This document shows positions 28,243 through 38,097 of a stretch of 64,000 nucleotides of DNA, one piece after another. Origin of the DNA: Homoserinimonas sp044769865 (GTDB lineage: Bacteria; Actinomycetota; Actinomycetes; Actinomycetales; Microbacteriaceae); assembly GCF_044769865.1 (NCBI RefSeq), contig NZ_JBIZWA010000001.1, positions 1,860,001 to 1,924,000 on the forward strand. Direction: 5' to 3'. Every line of letters begins with the position of its first letter. The first letter of the stretch is position 1. The notes under the pieces are model-generated. The model saw nothing but the letters and a program-made list of their open reading frames with translations. It was not told the DNA's origin and searched no databases. Made by a program: the position numbers and the translations under genes.

Positions 28243-31176
28243 GTGCTGATTTCGCTGGGCTTCTTCGCGCTTGCGGCGATCCTCGCCCCCGCGCTCACGA
28301 AGATGCTCGGCCCGCGGGTCTTCTACGTCTTGGCGCTGGTTCCGCTTGGCGCCCTCGCGGTGTCTCTGGCGGTCGCGCAACGCATCCTCAACGGCGAGAT
28401 CGTCACGGAGTTCCTGCCGTGGATTCCCGAGATCGACCTCGGCCTCTCGCTGCGACTCGACACTCTCTCCTGGGTGCTCACGCTCGTCGTGCTGGGGGTC
28501 GGCGCCCTCGTGCTCGTGTACTGCGAGCGCTACTTCCCGGCGGATGAGCCCGGCCTCGGTCGCTTCGCCGGGTTCTTCATTGCCTTCAGCGGCAGCATGT
28601 ACGGCCTCGTCGTGGCTGACGACATCTTCCTGCTCTTCATGTTCTGGGAGGCGACGACCGTCTTCTCCTACCTCCTGATCGGCCATTACACCGATCGTAA
28701 GGCGAGCCGAGGAGCCGCGCTGCAGGCGCTCCTCGTGACGACGGCCGGCGGGCTCACGATGCTGGTGGGTCTCGTCATCCTTGCGGCCGAGACGGGCACG
28801 ACGAGCCTCACGGCGATCGTGGCGGAGCCGCCACCCGAGGGTGCCGCTGTCATCACGGCCGTCTATCTGCTGCTCGTGGGAGCCGTCTCCAAGTCTGCGC
28901 TCGTGCCCTTCCACTTCTGGCTGCCCGCCGCCATGGCTGCCCCGACGCCGGTCAGCGCCTACCTGCACGCGGCCGCCATGGTGAAGGCCGGTATCTACCT
29001 CATCGCGGCGCTCGCGCCCGCGTTCTCGACAGTTCCGGGATGGCGCGAGGTGCTCGTGATCCTCGGTGTCGCGACCATGCTGGTCGGGGGATGGCGGGCC
29101 CTCCGCCAGACCGACATCAAGCTGCTGCTCGCCTACGGCACCGTGAGCCAACTCGGCTTCCTCACGGTCATCGCGGGCTTCGGCTCCCGCACGGCGGCCC
29201 TCGCGGCACTCGCACTGCTGCTCGCCCACGCCCTCTTCAAGTCGTCGCTCTTCCTCGTCGTCGGCCTCATCGACCACTCGACAGGCACACGCGACCTTCG
29301 CAAGCTCAGCGGTCTCGGCCGGTCGCGCCCCGTGCTCGCCGTCATCGCGATCGTGGCGACGGCATCCATGGTGGGCCTGCCTCCGACATTCGGCTTCGTG
29401 GCCAAGGAAGCCGTCTTCACTGCGCTGCTCGACGGTTCGGCCATCGGCCTCGTTGGCCTCGTCGGTGTCGCGCTCGGCTCCGTGCTCACGGTCGCCTATG
29501 GGGCTCGGTTCCTCTGGGGAGCCTTCGGGCGCAAGCGCGACGTCGACGACATTCCCGTGCATGCGGAGCGAGCGGATGCCCTCGCATCCCCGCTCATCCT
29601 GTCGCTCGCCGGCATCGTCCTCGGCTTTGCTGCTTCCGCCCTCGACCCTTGGCTCGCGGGCTACTCGATCGTGTTCCCGGCAGGGGACGAGGAGTACCAC
29701 ATCGCGCTCTGGCACGGGCTCGAGCCCGCCCTCGGTATCTCAGCCGTATCGCTGCTCCTCGGAATCCTCCTGTTCTGGAAGCGGACGGGGGTCGCGCGGG
29801 CACAGGCGGCGGTCCCGGCACTCGTCAACGCAGCTGACGGTTACTGGAAGGTGCTTCGCTTCGTCGATCGCACCGCAGCCCGCGTGACCTCGACGACGCA
29901 GCGTGGTTCGCTGCCGTTCTACCTCGGCGTCATCCTGCTCGTTTTCGTGCTGGCCACAGGCACCTCGCTCGCGCTCAACTCGACGTGGCCGACAACGTGG
30001 AAGCTCTGGGACTACCCGGCGCAGGCCGCGATCGGCATCATCATGATCATCGCGGCGCTCGCCGCAGTGCGCGCCGACAAGCGCTTCACCGCCGTCGTGC
30101 TGGTCGGTGTTACGGGTTACGGACTCGCGACGCTCTTCGCGCTGCAGGGGGCGCCCGACCTCGCGTTCACCCAGCTCCTCGTCGAGACCGTGACGCTCGT
30201 TGCATTCGTGCTCGTGCTGCGCCGGCTCCCCGGCCGGATCGGCGTCGCGCACGGCCGACCACAGCACCGCCTGCTGCGCGCGATCCTTGCGATCGCGGTG
30301 GGCCTCACGATGGCCGTCGTCGCCGTCACCGCGCTTGCCGCCCGCTCCACCGAACCGATCTTCCACGAGTTCGCACAGCTCGCCAAGGACATCGGACACG
30401 GCGCCAACGTCGTCAATGTCGCGCTGGTCGACGTCCGAGCCTGGGACACCATGGGCGAGCTCTCGGTCGTCATCGTTGCCGCGACCGGTGTCGCGAGCCT
30501 GATCTTCCTCGACCGTCGCACCGATGACCTTGCGCGGCCGAAGCTCGCGCGGGGTCGCCGGGGCTTCCTCCTTCGCCAGCGTCCCATCACCGAACCGGCC
30601 CGGCCTGTCGCGCGGATGCGCACCGATCGCGAACCTGAGCCCGACGAAAAGCGGCTCGCCTGGTTGCTGGCCGGGCGCACGCTCGCCCCCGAGAACCGCT
30701 CGATCCTGCTCGAGATCGCCGTGCGCCTCGTCTTCCACTCGATCATGGTGGTCTCGCTCTTCGTGCTGTTCAGCGGCCACAACGCGCCTGGTGGCGGCTT
30801 CGCGGCTGGCCTCGTCGCGGGTATGGCCCTGGTGGCCCGCTATCTCGCGGGCGGCCGCTACGAGTTGGGTGCCGCCGTCACGATCGATGCCGGCCGACTC
30901 CTCGGCACGGGCATGCTCCTCGCGGCGGGCACGGCGGCGGCCTCCCTCCTCTTCGGTGCGAATGCCCTCACCTCGGCGTTCTTCGAGACGACGCTCCCCG
31001 TCTTCGGCCACGTCGAGTTCATCACCTCGACGATCTTCGATGTCGGCGTCTACCTCGTCGTGATCGGGCTCGTGCTCGACGTGCTCAGGAGCCTCGGTGG
31101 CGAGGTTGACCGGCAGCAGGAGGAAGAGGATCCCCGCACCCCCAACGAGCGGCTTGAAGAGAGGAGAGGCGCATGA
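28243..31176 (+). CDS. mnhA: Na+/H+ antiporter subunit A, MrpA-MrpB fusion
   Basis: 977 residues from GTG 28243. The N-terminal ~500 residues are the Nqo12/NuoL-like proton channel (LLFMFWEATTVFSYLLIGHY; KSALVPFHFWLPAAMAAPTPVSAYLHAAAMVKAG with the key Lys). A C-terminal MrpA extension follows (GAPDLAFTQLLVETVTL). The last ~150 residues (FHSIMVVSLFVLFSGHNAPGGGFAAGLVAG) are an MrpB domain, so no separate mnhB exists. It is part of the secondary antiporter that expels Na+ at alkaline pH. Confidence 0.95.
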   Translation: MLISLGFFALAAILAPALTKMLGPRVFYVLALVPLGALAVSLAVAQRILNGEIVTEFLPWIPEIDLGLSLRLDTLSWVLTLVVLGVGALVLVYCERYFPADEPGLGRFAGFFIAFSGSMYGLVVADDIFLLFMFWEATTVFSYLLIGHYTDRKASRGAALQALLVTTAGGLTMLVGLVILAAETGTTSLTAIVAEPPPEGAAVITAVYLLLVGAVSKSALVPFHFWLPAAMAAPTPVSAYLHAAAMVKAGIYLIAALAPAFSTVPGWREVLVILGVATMLVGGWRALRQTDIKLLLAYGTVSQLGFLTVIAGFGSRTAALAALALLLAHALFKSSLFLVVGLIDHSTGTRDLRKLSGLGRSRPVLAVIAIVATASMVGLPPTFGFVAKEAVFTALLDGSAIGLVGLVGVALGSVLTVAYGARFLWGAFGRKRDVDDIPVHAERADALASPLILSLAGIVLGFAASALDPWLAGYSIVFPAGDEEYHIALWHGLEPALGISAVSLLLGILLFWKRTGVARAQAAVPALVNAADGYWKVLRFVDRTAARVTSTTQRGSLPFYLGVILLVFVLATGTSLALNSTWPTTWKLWDYPAQAAIGIIMIIAALAAVRADKRFTAVVLVGVTGYGLATLFALQGAPDLAFTQLLVETVTLVAFVLVLRRLPGRIGVAHGRPQHRLLRAILAIAVGLTMAVVAVTALAARSTEPIFHEFAQLAKDIGHGANVVNVALVDVRAWDTMGELSVVIVAATGVASLIFLDRRTDDLARPKLARGRRGFLLRQRPITEPARPVARMRTDREPEPDEKRLAWLLAGRTLAPENRSILLEIAVRLVFHSIMVVSLFVLFSGHNAPGGGFAAGLVAGMALVARYLAGGRYELGAAVTIDAGRLLGTGMLLAAGTAAASLLFGANALTSAFFETTLPVFGHVEFITSTIFDVGVYLVVIGLVLDVLRSLGGEVDRQQEEEDPRTPNERLEERRGA

Positions 31177-31643
31177 CAGCATCCCTCACTCTCATCGCCG
31201 TCATGACGGTGCTCTATGCCACGGGCGTGTACCTCATGCTTGAGCGCAGCCTCACGCGCGTGCTGCTTGGCTTCCTGCTCGTCGCGAACGCCACGAGCCT
31301 GCTGCTCCTCACGATGGCCGGGCCAAACGGGGTCGCGCCGATCCTCAATGACGGCACGACGACCGACGACATCGCCGACCCGCTGCCGCAGGCGTTCGTG
31401 CTCACAGCGATCGTCATCACCTTCGGTGTCTCGGCATTCCTCATGGCGCTCATCTACCGCTCGTGGCGCCTTTCGAAGGCGGATGAGGTCATCGATGACG
31501 CCGAAGACCTGGCGATCGCACAGCGCGACGCCGAGGTCGAGGCCGAACTCGCAGACCCCGACCACATTGACCAGGAGGTCGACCACCTGGACGAGCTGAC
31601 CGCCGCCCACGATCTCGCCGAGACAGGGGAGGAGCAGCCGTGA
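31173..31643 (+). CDS. mnhC: Na+/H+ antiporter subunit C
   Basis: 156 residues. Three helices of the NuoK-like fold (about 1-105) with the loop NGVAPIL and PLPQAFVLTAIVITFGVSAF. An acidic cytoplasmic tail of ~45 residues (DAEVEAELADPDHIDQEVDHLDEL) extends beyond the usual end. ATGA overlap with mnhA and GTGA overlap with mnhD. Confidence 0.94.
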   Translation: MTASLTLIAVMTVLYATGVYLMLERSLTRVLLGFLLVANATSLLLLTMAGPNGVAPILNDGTTTDDIADPLPQAFVLTAIVITFGVSAFLMALIYRSWRLSKADEVIDDAEDLAIAQRDAEVEAELADPDHIDQEVDHLDELTAAHDLAETGEEQP

Positions 31644-33235
31644 CCGCGCTCGTGCCCCTCGTCGTGATCCTGCCCCTGCTGGGTGCTGCCGGCGCACTCA
31701 TCGCGGGTCGCCGACGCCGCCTCCAGGTCATGGTGACGATCGCCGCGCTCGTCGCCGTGCTGGTCGTGAGCGTCTTCCTCCTCATCGAGGTCGACGCCCA
31801 GGGGGCACTCGTGATGGCCGTCGGAGGCTGGGACGCGCCCTTCGGTATCTCGCTCGTCGTCGACCGGCTGTCAGCCCTCATGCTGATCGTCTCGGCCGCC
31901 GTGCTCCTCGCCGTCCTCATCTTCTCGGTCGGCCAGGGCATGGCCGATGGTGACGATGAGACCCCGGTCTCGATCTACCACCCGACGTACATGGTGCTCG
32001 CGGCCGGCGTCTTCAACGCCTTCATCGCCGGCGACCTCTTCAATCTCTACGTCGGCTTCGAGATTCTCCTCGTCGCGAGCTACGTGCTCCTCACGCTGGG
32101 TGGCACGGGAGCCCGCATCCGGGCCGGCGTCACCTACATCGTCGTGAGCCTCGTCTCATCGCTCCTGTTCCTTGCGGCGATCGCGGTCATCTACGGGGCG
32201 CTCGGCACCGTCAACATCGCGCACATCTCACTGCGGATGGCCGAGCTCTCGCCGGATATCCAGATGATCCTGCACATCATGCTGCTCATCGCGTTCGGCA
32301 TCAAGGCAGCCGTCTTCCCGCTCTCCTTCTGGCTGCCGGACTCCTACCCGACGGCCCCCGCGCCTGTCACAGCCGTCTTCGCCGGCCTCCTCACGAAAGT
32401 CGGTGTCTACGCGATCATCCGCACCGAAACGGTGCTCTTCGCCGAGAGTGACATCAATACCGCGCTCATGGTCGTCGCCCTTCTCACGATGGTCGTCGGA
32501 ATCCTCGGCGCCGTAGCACAGGCCGATATCAAGCGACTCCTGTCGTTCACACTCGTGAGCCACATCGGCTACATGATCTTCGGCATCGCGATGGGCACGG
32601 TCGCGGGCCTCGGCGCCACGATCTTCTACATCGTGCACCACATCATCGTGCAGACGACCCTGTTCCTCGCGACGGGGCTCATCGAGCGCCACGGTGGCTC
32701 GACGTCGATCAACCGCCTGGGTGGCCTCCTCAAGAGTGCTCCCATCATCGCGGTGCTGTTCTTCATCCCCGCACTCAATCTCGGCGGCATCCCGCCCTTC
32801 TCTGGTTTCATCGGCAAGCTCGCCCTCTTCACTGCGGGTGCACAGGAGCCGAACCCGCTCATCTGGGTGCTGATCGGCGCCGGCGTGCTCACCTCGCTGT
32901 TGACCCTCTACGCGCTCGCCCGGGTGTGGAACATGGCGTTTTGGCGGCCGCAGTCTGAGGTCGAGACCTACGAGTCGTCGCTCCTCACGGAACTGACAGA
33001 GGCACCCGGAGGCTCCGCGCCCCAGCAGGAGTCGCGCAACTCGCCGCGGCTCATGACCGGCTCGACGGCGGCGCTCGTGGCGCTATCGGTCGCCCTTACG
33101 GTCTTCGCTGGACCGCTCTACGCGATCTCGTCCCGAGCGGGTGAGAACCTCGGCAACCCGCTCACCTACACGAACCTCGTCTTCCCCGACGTCGAAGACG
33201 AATCAGAGGTCGATGTCAGGGGTGAGGACCGCTGA
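31640..33235 (+). CDS. mnhD: Na+/H+ antiporter subunit D
   Basis: 531 residues from GTG 31640. It is a NuoN/NuoM-like proton channel of about 14 helices with the conserved segments YVGFEILLVASYVLL, KAAVFPLSFWLPDSYPTAPAPV and AQADIKRLLSFTLVSHIGYM. A polar insert (about 440-470) precedes the last helix. Stop overlaps mnhE (TGATG). Confidence 0.95.
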   Translation: MTALVPLVVILPLLGAAGALIAGRRRRLQVMVTIAALVAVLVVSVFLLIEVDAQGALVMAVGGWDAPFGISLVVDRLSALMLIVSAAVLLAVLIFSVGQGMADGDDETPVSIYHPTYMVLAAGVFNAFIAGDLFNLYVGFEILLVASYVLLTLGGTGARIRAGVTYIVVSLVSSLLFLAAIAVIYGALGTVNIAHISLRMAELSPDIQMILHIMLLIAFGIKAAVFPLSFWLPDSYPTAPAPVTAVFAGLLTKVGVYAIIRTETVLFAESDINTALMVVALLTMVVGILGAVAQADIKRLLSFTLVSHIGYMIFGIAMGTVAGLGATIFYIVHHIIVQTTLFLATGLIERHGGSTSINRLGGLLKSAPIIAVLFFIPALNLGGIPPFSGFIGKLALFTAGAQEPNPLIWVLIGAGVLTSLLTLYALARVWNMAFWRPQSEVETYESSLLTELTEAPGGSAPQQESRNSPRLMTGSTAALVALSVALTVFAGPLYAISSRAGENLGNPLTYTNLVFPDVEDESEVDVRGEDR

Positions 33236-33798
33236 TGCCTGAGTACACACCAAGTCGTCTGCGACGAAACTTCTTCAACCAGCTGCCGCTCCTCGTCTGG
33301 CTCGTCGTGCTGTGGATGCTCCTGTGGGGTTCGCTGTCATGGCTCAACCTGGTCACGGGCATCCTCGTCGCCCTCATCGTCATGCGGGTCTTCTACCTGC
33401 CGCCCGTCGAACTCTCTGGACGCTTCAACCTGCTGTGGGCGGTCGTCTTCGTCGTGGTCTTCCTGTGGGATGTCATCCGCGGTTCCTTCCACGTCGCCTG
33501 GATCGCCATCAGCCCCCGCCGCCGTGCCGCCAGTTCCGTGATGGCGGTGCACCTCAACAGCCGCTCCGACCTTGTGATGTTGCTCGTGTCGCTCTACATC
33601 TCGCTCGTGCCGGGATCGCTCGTGGTCGAGGCCGACCGTTATCGCTCAGTGCTCTACATCCATGCACTCGACGTGCACGACGATGCCTCGCTCGAGAGGA
33701 TGCGAGCGACCGTCCTCGTGGCTGAGCGGCGTATCGTGCGGGTCATCGGTTCGCGCGACGACCAACGGCGGAGTGAGAATGCGGGGAAGGAATCATGA
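33235..33798 (+). CDS. mnhE: Na+/H+ antiporter subunit E
   Basis: 187 residues. Two or three N-terminal helices (LLVWLVVLWMLLWGSLSW; LVTGILVALIVMRVFYL; VVFVVVFLWDVIRGSFHVAW) are followed by a cytoplasmic domain with SLYISLVPGSLVVE and LYIHALDV, the MrpE hallmarks. ATGA overlap with mnhF. Confidence 0.94.
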   Translation: MPEYTPSRLRRNFFNQLPLLVWLVVLWMLLWGSLSWLNLVTGILVALIVMRVFYLPPVELSGRFNLLWAVVFVVVFLWDVIRGSFHVAWIAISPRRRAASSVMAVHLNSRSDLVMLLVSLYISLVPGSLVVEADRYRSVLYIHALDVHDDASLERMRATVLVAERRIVRVIGSRDDQRRSENAGKES

Positions 33799-34106
33799 TT
33801 GACGTGGTGTTTCTCGGCATCGGCGTCCTGTTCGCCGCGGCGTCACTCGCGGCCCTCTACCGCATCGTGCGGGGGCCAGCGATCCTCGACCGCATGATCG
33901 CATCCGACATGCTGGTCACGACGATCATCTGCGTGCTCGGCGTCGAGATGGTCTACAACGGCCACACCCGCACGGTGCCGATCATGGTGGTGCTGGCGGT
34001 CGTCGCGGTGTTCGCGAGCATGACGGTCGCGCGTTACGTCTCGAAGCAGTCGGCCGAGCGCAGGCCCCCCGACCGCAGCCCGATCGCCCGGGAGAGGAAG
34101 CCGTGA
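33795..34106 (+). CDS. mnhF: Na+/H+ antiporter subunit F
   Basis: 103 residues, three helices. RIVRGPAILDRMIASDML is the characteristic MrpF loop. A short basic tail (SAERRPPDRSPIARERKP) follows. It overlaps mnhG (GTGA). Confidence 0.94.
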   Translation: MIDVVFLGIGVLFAAASLAALYRIVRGPAILDRMIASDMLVTTIICVLGVEMVYNGHTRTVPIMVVLAVVAVFASMTVARYVSKQSAERRPPDRSPIARERKP

Positions 34107-34489
34107 CCCTCGATTCCTTCCTCGACCAGCTCGCCGCGATCTTCCTCGTGGGGAGTGGCCTCTTCTCGCTTGCCGCGGGCATCGGCCTTTTGCGCTTTCC
34201 CGACGTGCTCGCCCGCATGCACGCCGCGACGAAGCCCCAGGTTGTGGGCCTCATGCTCGTGCTCGGCGCGATTGCCCTGGCTGAGCGCAGCTGGACTGTG
34301 CTGCTCACCCTCCTGCCGGTGTTGCTCTTCCAGATGTTGACCGCGCCCATCTCTGCCCACATGATCGGCCGGGCGGGCTACCGGGCTGGCAACATCGACG
34401 ACGACCACCTCTATGTCGACGAACTCGACGAGGCCATCGATGAGGCACAGGAGGAGCGGGCCCGGCACGAGCGCGAGAGCGGCGGCTGA
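34103..34489 (+). CDS. mnhG: Na+/H+ antiporter subunit G
   Basis: 128 residues from GTG 34103. Three helices include FSLAAGIGLLRFPDVLARMHAATKPQVVGLML and LLTLLPVLLFQMLTAPISAHMIGRAGYR, typical of MrpG. An acidic C-terminal tail of ~35 residues (DDDHLYVDELDEAIDEAQEE) is longer than usual. Last gene of the antiporter operon. Confidence 0.94.
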   Translation: MTLDSFLDQLAAIFLVGSGLFSLAAGIGLLRFPDVLARMHAATKPQVVGLMLVLGAIALAERSWTVLLTLLPVLLFQMLTAPISAHMIGRAGYRAGNIDDDHLYVDELDEAIDEAQEERARHERESGG

Positions 34490-34525
34490 CGAGCGGATGT
34501 CGCGGGGCCACCGTTGCGCTGGCAC

Positions 34526-34531
34526 TAAACT
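34526..34531 (+). promoter_or_regulatory. -10 box TAAACT, leaderless start of ilvD
   Basis: TAAACT is followed by 6 nt and then ATG 34538; no Shine-Dalgarno is present in that gap. Confidence 0.6.
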
Positions 34532-34537
34532 TGGCGC

Positions 34538-36232
34538 ATGCCAGAGTTCGACATGAAACCTCGTAGCCGTGTTGTCACCGATGGGATCGAGGCGACGACG
34601 TCGCGCGGAATGCTCCGTGCGGTCGGTATGGGCGACGCCGACTGGGAGAAGCCTCAGATCGGCATCGCAAGCTCCTGGAACGAGATCACTCCCTGCAACC
34701 TGAGCCTCGGGCGCCTCGCGCAGGCCGCCAAGGAGGGTGTGCATTCGGGCGGCGGGTACCCGCTGCAGTTCGGCACGGTCTCCGTCTCCGACGGCATCTC
34801 GATGGGTCACGAGGGCATGCACTTCTCGCTCGTCTCCCGTGAGGTCATCGCCGACTCGGTCGAGACGGTCATGATGGCGGAGCGCCTCGACGGCTCGGTC
34901 GTGCTGGCGGGCTGTGACAAGTCGATCCCAGGCATGCTCATGGCGGCCGCCCGTCTCGACCTCGCATCCGTCTTCCTCTACGCCGGCTCGATCGCGCCCG
35001 GATGGGTCAGGCTGAGCGACGGCACCGAGAAGGACATCACGATCATCGACTCCTTCGAGGCGGTCGGCGCCGTCAAGGCGGGCAAGATGTCCGAGGCGGA
35101 TGCCAAGCGCATCGAGTGCGCCTTCGCCCCGGGCGAGGGCGCCTGCGGCGGTATGTACACCGCCAACACGATGGCGAGCGTGGCGGAGGCGCTCGGCATG
35201 AGCCTTCCGGGTTCGGCGTCTCCCGCATCCGCTGACCGTCGCCGTGACTACTACGCGCACCGCAGCGGCGAGGCGGTCGTCAACATGCTGCGCCTCGGCA
35301 TCACGACGGGCGACATCCTCACGAAGAAGGCCTTCGAGAACGCCATCGCGGTCGGCATGGCGCTCGGCGGCTCGACCAACATCATCCTGCACCTCCTGGC
35401 GATCGCGAATGAGGCCGGCGTCGACCTCACGCTCGACGACTTCAACCGCATCGGCGACAAGGTGCCCCACGTCGGTGACCTCAAGCCCTTCGGCAAGTAC
35501 GTCATGAACGACGTCGACCGGCACGGCGGCCTGCCCGTGCTCATGAAGGCGCTGCTCGACGCTGGCCTCATGCACGGTGATGCACTCACCGTGACGGGCA
35601 AGACCCTCGCCGAGAACCTGGCCGAGATGGACATCGACCCGCTCGACGGGGAGGTGCTTCGCACGCTCGACAACCCGATCCACGCGACGGGCGGGCTCGC
35701 CGTGCTGAAGGGTTCGCTCGCACCCGAGGGTGCCGTCGTGAAGACGGCCGGTTTTGACGCCGCGGTCTTCGAGGGGCCCGCACGCGTGTTCGAGCGCGAG
35801 CGCGCCGCGATGGATGCCCTCACCGAGGGGTCGATCAAGGCGGGCGACATTGTCGTGATCCGCTACGAGGGCCCCAAGGGTGGCCCTGGGATGCGCGAGA
35901 TGCTCGCGATCACGGCCGCCATCAAGGGCGCGGGGCTCGGAAAAGATGTACTACTCTTGACGGACGGACGATTCTCAGGCGGCACAACCGGCCTGTGCAT
36001 CGGCCACATAGCACCCGAAGCGGTCGACGCAGGTCCGATTGCCTTCGTGCGCGATGGTGATCTGATTCGGGTCGATATCGCAGCCCGCTCTCTCGACCTA
36101 CTCGTCGACGAGTCCGAGCTGGCAGCCCGCCGTGAAGGCTGGGCTCCACTTCCCCCGCGCTATACCCGTGGCGTTCTCGCAAAGTACTCCAAGCTCGTCC
36201 ACTCCGCCTCGGAGGGTGCGATCACGGGGTAG
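34538..36232 (+). CDS. ilvD: Dihydroxy-acid dehydratase
   Basis: 564 residues, full length. It converts dihydroxy-isovalerate and -methylvalerate into keto acids using an iron-sulfur cluster. Cluster cysteines: NEITPCNLS, VLAGCDKSIPGMLMA and GEGACGGMYTANTM. The C-terminal motif TDGRFSGGTTGLCIGHIAPEA is intact. It is the first of an ilvD-ilvB-ilvN-ilvC run, 70 bp before ilvB. Confidence 0.97.
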   Translation: MPEFDMKPRSRVVTDGIEATTSRGMLRAVGMGDADWEKPQIGIASSWNEITPCNLSLGRLAQAAKEGVHSGGGYPLQFGTVSVSDGISMGHEGMHFSLVSREVIADSVETVMMAERLDGSVVLAGCDKSIPGMLMAAARLDLASVFLYAGSIAPGWVRLSDGTEKDITIIDSFEAVGAVKAGKMSEADAKRIECAFAPGEGACGGMYTANTMASVAEALGMSLPGSASPASADRRRDYYAHRSGEAVVNMLRLGITTGDILTKKAFENAIAVGMALGGSTNIILHLLAIANEAGVDLTLDDFNRIGDKVPHVGDLKPFGKYVMNDVDRHGGLPVLMKALLDAGLMHGDALTVTGKTLAENLAEMDIDPLDGEVLRTLDNPIHATGGLAVLKGSLAPEGAVVKTAGFDAAVFEGPARVFERERAAMDALTEGSIKAGDIVVIRYEGPKGGPGMREMLAITAAIKGAGLGKDVLLLTDGRFSGGTTGLCIGHIAPEAVDAGPIAFVRDGDLIRVDIAARSLDLLVDESELAARREGWAPLPPRYTRGVLAKYSKLVHSASEGAITG

Positions 36233-36245
36233 TCGCCCACCAGAC

Positions 36246-36269
36246 CGTGCGGACTCGCAGTCCCGCACG
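36246..36269 (+). other. Imperfect hairpin between ilvD and ilvB
   Basis: CGTGCGGACT pairs with AGTCCCGCACG across a CGC loop with one bulge. It may be a terminator or attenuator hairpin. No Leu/Val/Ile-rich leader peptide precedes it, so classical ilv attenuation is not supported. Confidence 0.35.
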
Positions 36270-36302
36270 ACCATTCGTGTACACGATGCAAGGAACTCAG
36301 TG

Positions 36303-38093
36303 ATGTCAGCGGATGCACCGCCCACTCCCAGTAGCGCCCTCAATGTTCCTGAGGTGCTGACCGGTTCGGGGGCGATCCTTCGTTCCCTCGAACACCTCGG
36401 CGTCAAAGACGTCTTCGGCTTGCCCGGCGGCGCGATCATGCCGTTCTATGACGAGCTCATGTCGTCGGAGAAGATCCGGCACATCCTCGTGCGCCACGAG
36501 CAGGGGGCGGGCCACGCCGCCGAAGGCTACGCCTCGTCGAGCGGCAAGGTCGGGGTCGCCATCGCGACATCCGGCCCCGGCGCCACCAACCTGGTGACGG
36601 CGATCGCCGACGCCTACATGGACTCGGTGCCGCTGCTCGCGATCACCGGCCAGGTGTTCTCGACCTCGATGGGCACGGACGCCTTCCAGGAGATCGACAT
36701 CGTGGGCATCACGATGCCCATCACCAAGCACTCCTTCCTCGTGACGAAGGCGGAGGACATCCCCAAGACACTCGCTGCCGCGTACCAGATCGCGTCGACC
36801 GGCCGGCCTGGCCCGGTGCTCGTCGATGTGACGAAGGATGCGCAGCAGGGCTCGGCGCCCTTCGTGTGGCCGAGCTCGGTCGACCTCCCGGGTTACCGTC
36901 CCGTCGTGAAGGCGCATGGCAAGCAGATCCAGGCGGCGGCGCAGCTGCTCGCCGAGGCGAAGCGGCCCGTGCTCTACGTCGGCGGCGGCGTCGTGCGTGC
37001 TGGCGCATCGGCCGAACTGCTCGCGCTGGCCGAGGCAGTGGGCGCACCAGTTGTCACGACACTCATGGCTCGCGGCGCCTTCCCTGACTCGCACGAGCAG
37101 CACCTCGGGATGCCCGGCATGCACGGCACCGTTCCAGCCGTGCTCGCGATCCAGGAGTCTGACCTCCTCGTCTCCCTGGGCGCTCGTTTTGACGACCGCG
37201 TCACGGGCAAAGCGAGCGAGTTCGCCCCCCACGCCAAGGTCATTCACGTCGACATCGACCCCGCTGAGATCTCCAAGATCCGCACGGCAGATGTCCCCAT
37301 CGTCGGCGATGCCAAGGACGTCATCGCCGATCTGTCCTCCGCCTTCGCCACGGCGAGCGCGGGTGCCAAGCCCGACCTCAGCGAATGGTGGGCGCGTCTC
37401 AACAACCTGCGCAAGCAGTACCCGCTCGGCTACGACGAGCCTGACGACGGCCTTCTCTCGCCGCAGTACGTGATCGAGCGCATCGGCAAGATCACCGGTC
37501 CAGAGGGGGTCTACGCTGCCGGCGTCGGGCAGCACCAGATGTGGGCGGCCCAGTTCATCCAGTACGAGCGCCCAGGCGCCTGGCTCAACTCGGGCGGCGC
37601 AGGCACGATGGGCTACAGCGTGCCCGCAGCCATGGGGGCGAAGGTTGCGAACCCCGAGCGCACCGTGTGGGCGATCGACGGCGACGGATGCTTCCAGATG
37701 ACCAACCAGGAACTCGCGACCTGCACGATCAACGAGATTCCGATCAAGGTCGCCGTCATCAACAACTCCTCGCTCGGCATGGTGCGGCAGTGGCAGACGC
37801 TCGTCTACAACGGCCGCTACTCCTTCACCGACCTGAACACGGGGCACGACACCGCCATGATCCCCGACTTCGTCAAGCTCGCGGAGGCCTACGGCGCCCT
37901 CGCGATCCGCGTGACGAAGAAGGAGGAGGTTGACGACGCCATCCGGCTCGCGAACGAGACCAATGATCGACCCGTCGTGATCGACTTCGTCGTGAGCCGC
38001 GACGCCATGGTGTGGCCGATGGTGCAACAGGGCCTCGGCAACTCGTCGGTGCAGTACGCGCGTGACCACGCGCCCGCTTGGGAAGAGGAGTAG
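36303..38093 (+). CDS. ilvB: Acetolactate synthase large subunit
   Basis: 596 residues. It is a thiamine-diphosphate enzyme: catalytic Glu in VRHEQGAGHAAEGYA, then SGPGATNLVTAIADAYMDSVPLL, the FAD-binding middle domain, and the ThDP/Mg2+ motif GDGCFQMTNQELATC with NNSSLG. ATG 36303 is preceded by AAGGAAC. It forms a complex with IlvN encoded 4 nt downstream. Confidence 0.97.
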   Translation: MSADAPPTPSSALNVPEVLTGSGAILRSLEHLGVKDVFGLPGGAIMPFYDELMSSEKIRHILVRHEQGAGHAAEGYASSSGKVGVAIATSGPGATNLVTAIADAYMDSVPLLAITGQVFSTSMGTDAFQEIDIVGITMPITKHSFLVTKAEDIPKTLAAAYQIASTGRPGPVLVDVTKDAQQGSAPFVWPSSVDLPGYRPVVKAHGKQIQAAAQLLAEAKRPVLYVGGGVVRAGASAELLALAEAVGAPVVTTLMARGAFPDSHEQHLGMPGMHGTVPAVLAIQESDLLVSLGARFDDRVTGKASEFAPHAKVIHVDIDPAEISKIRTADVPIVGDAKDVIADLSSAFATASAGAKPDLSEWWARLNNLRKQYPLGYDEPDDGLLSPQYVIERIGKITGPEGVYAAGVGQHQMWAAQFIQYERPGAWLNSGGAGTMGYSVPAAMGAKVANPERTVWAIDGDGCFQMTNQELATCTINEIPIKVAVINNSSLGMVRQWQTLVYNGRYSFTDLNTGHDTAMIPDFVKLAEAYGALAIRVTKKEEVDDAIRLANETNDRPVVIDFVVSRDAMVWPMVQQGLGNSSVQYARDHAPAWEEE

Positions 38094-38097
38094 GTCG

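Noticed and set aside
36247..36303. Leader ORF (V-R-T-R-S-P...) before ilvB as an attenuator
   Set aside because: It has almost no Leu, Val or Ile codons and no clear ribosome site, so branched-chain attenuation is not supported.
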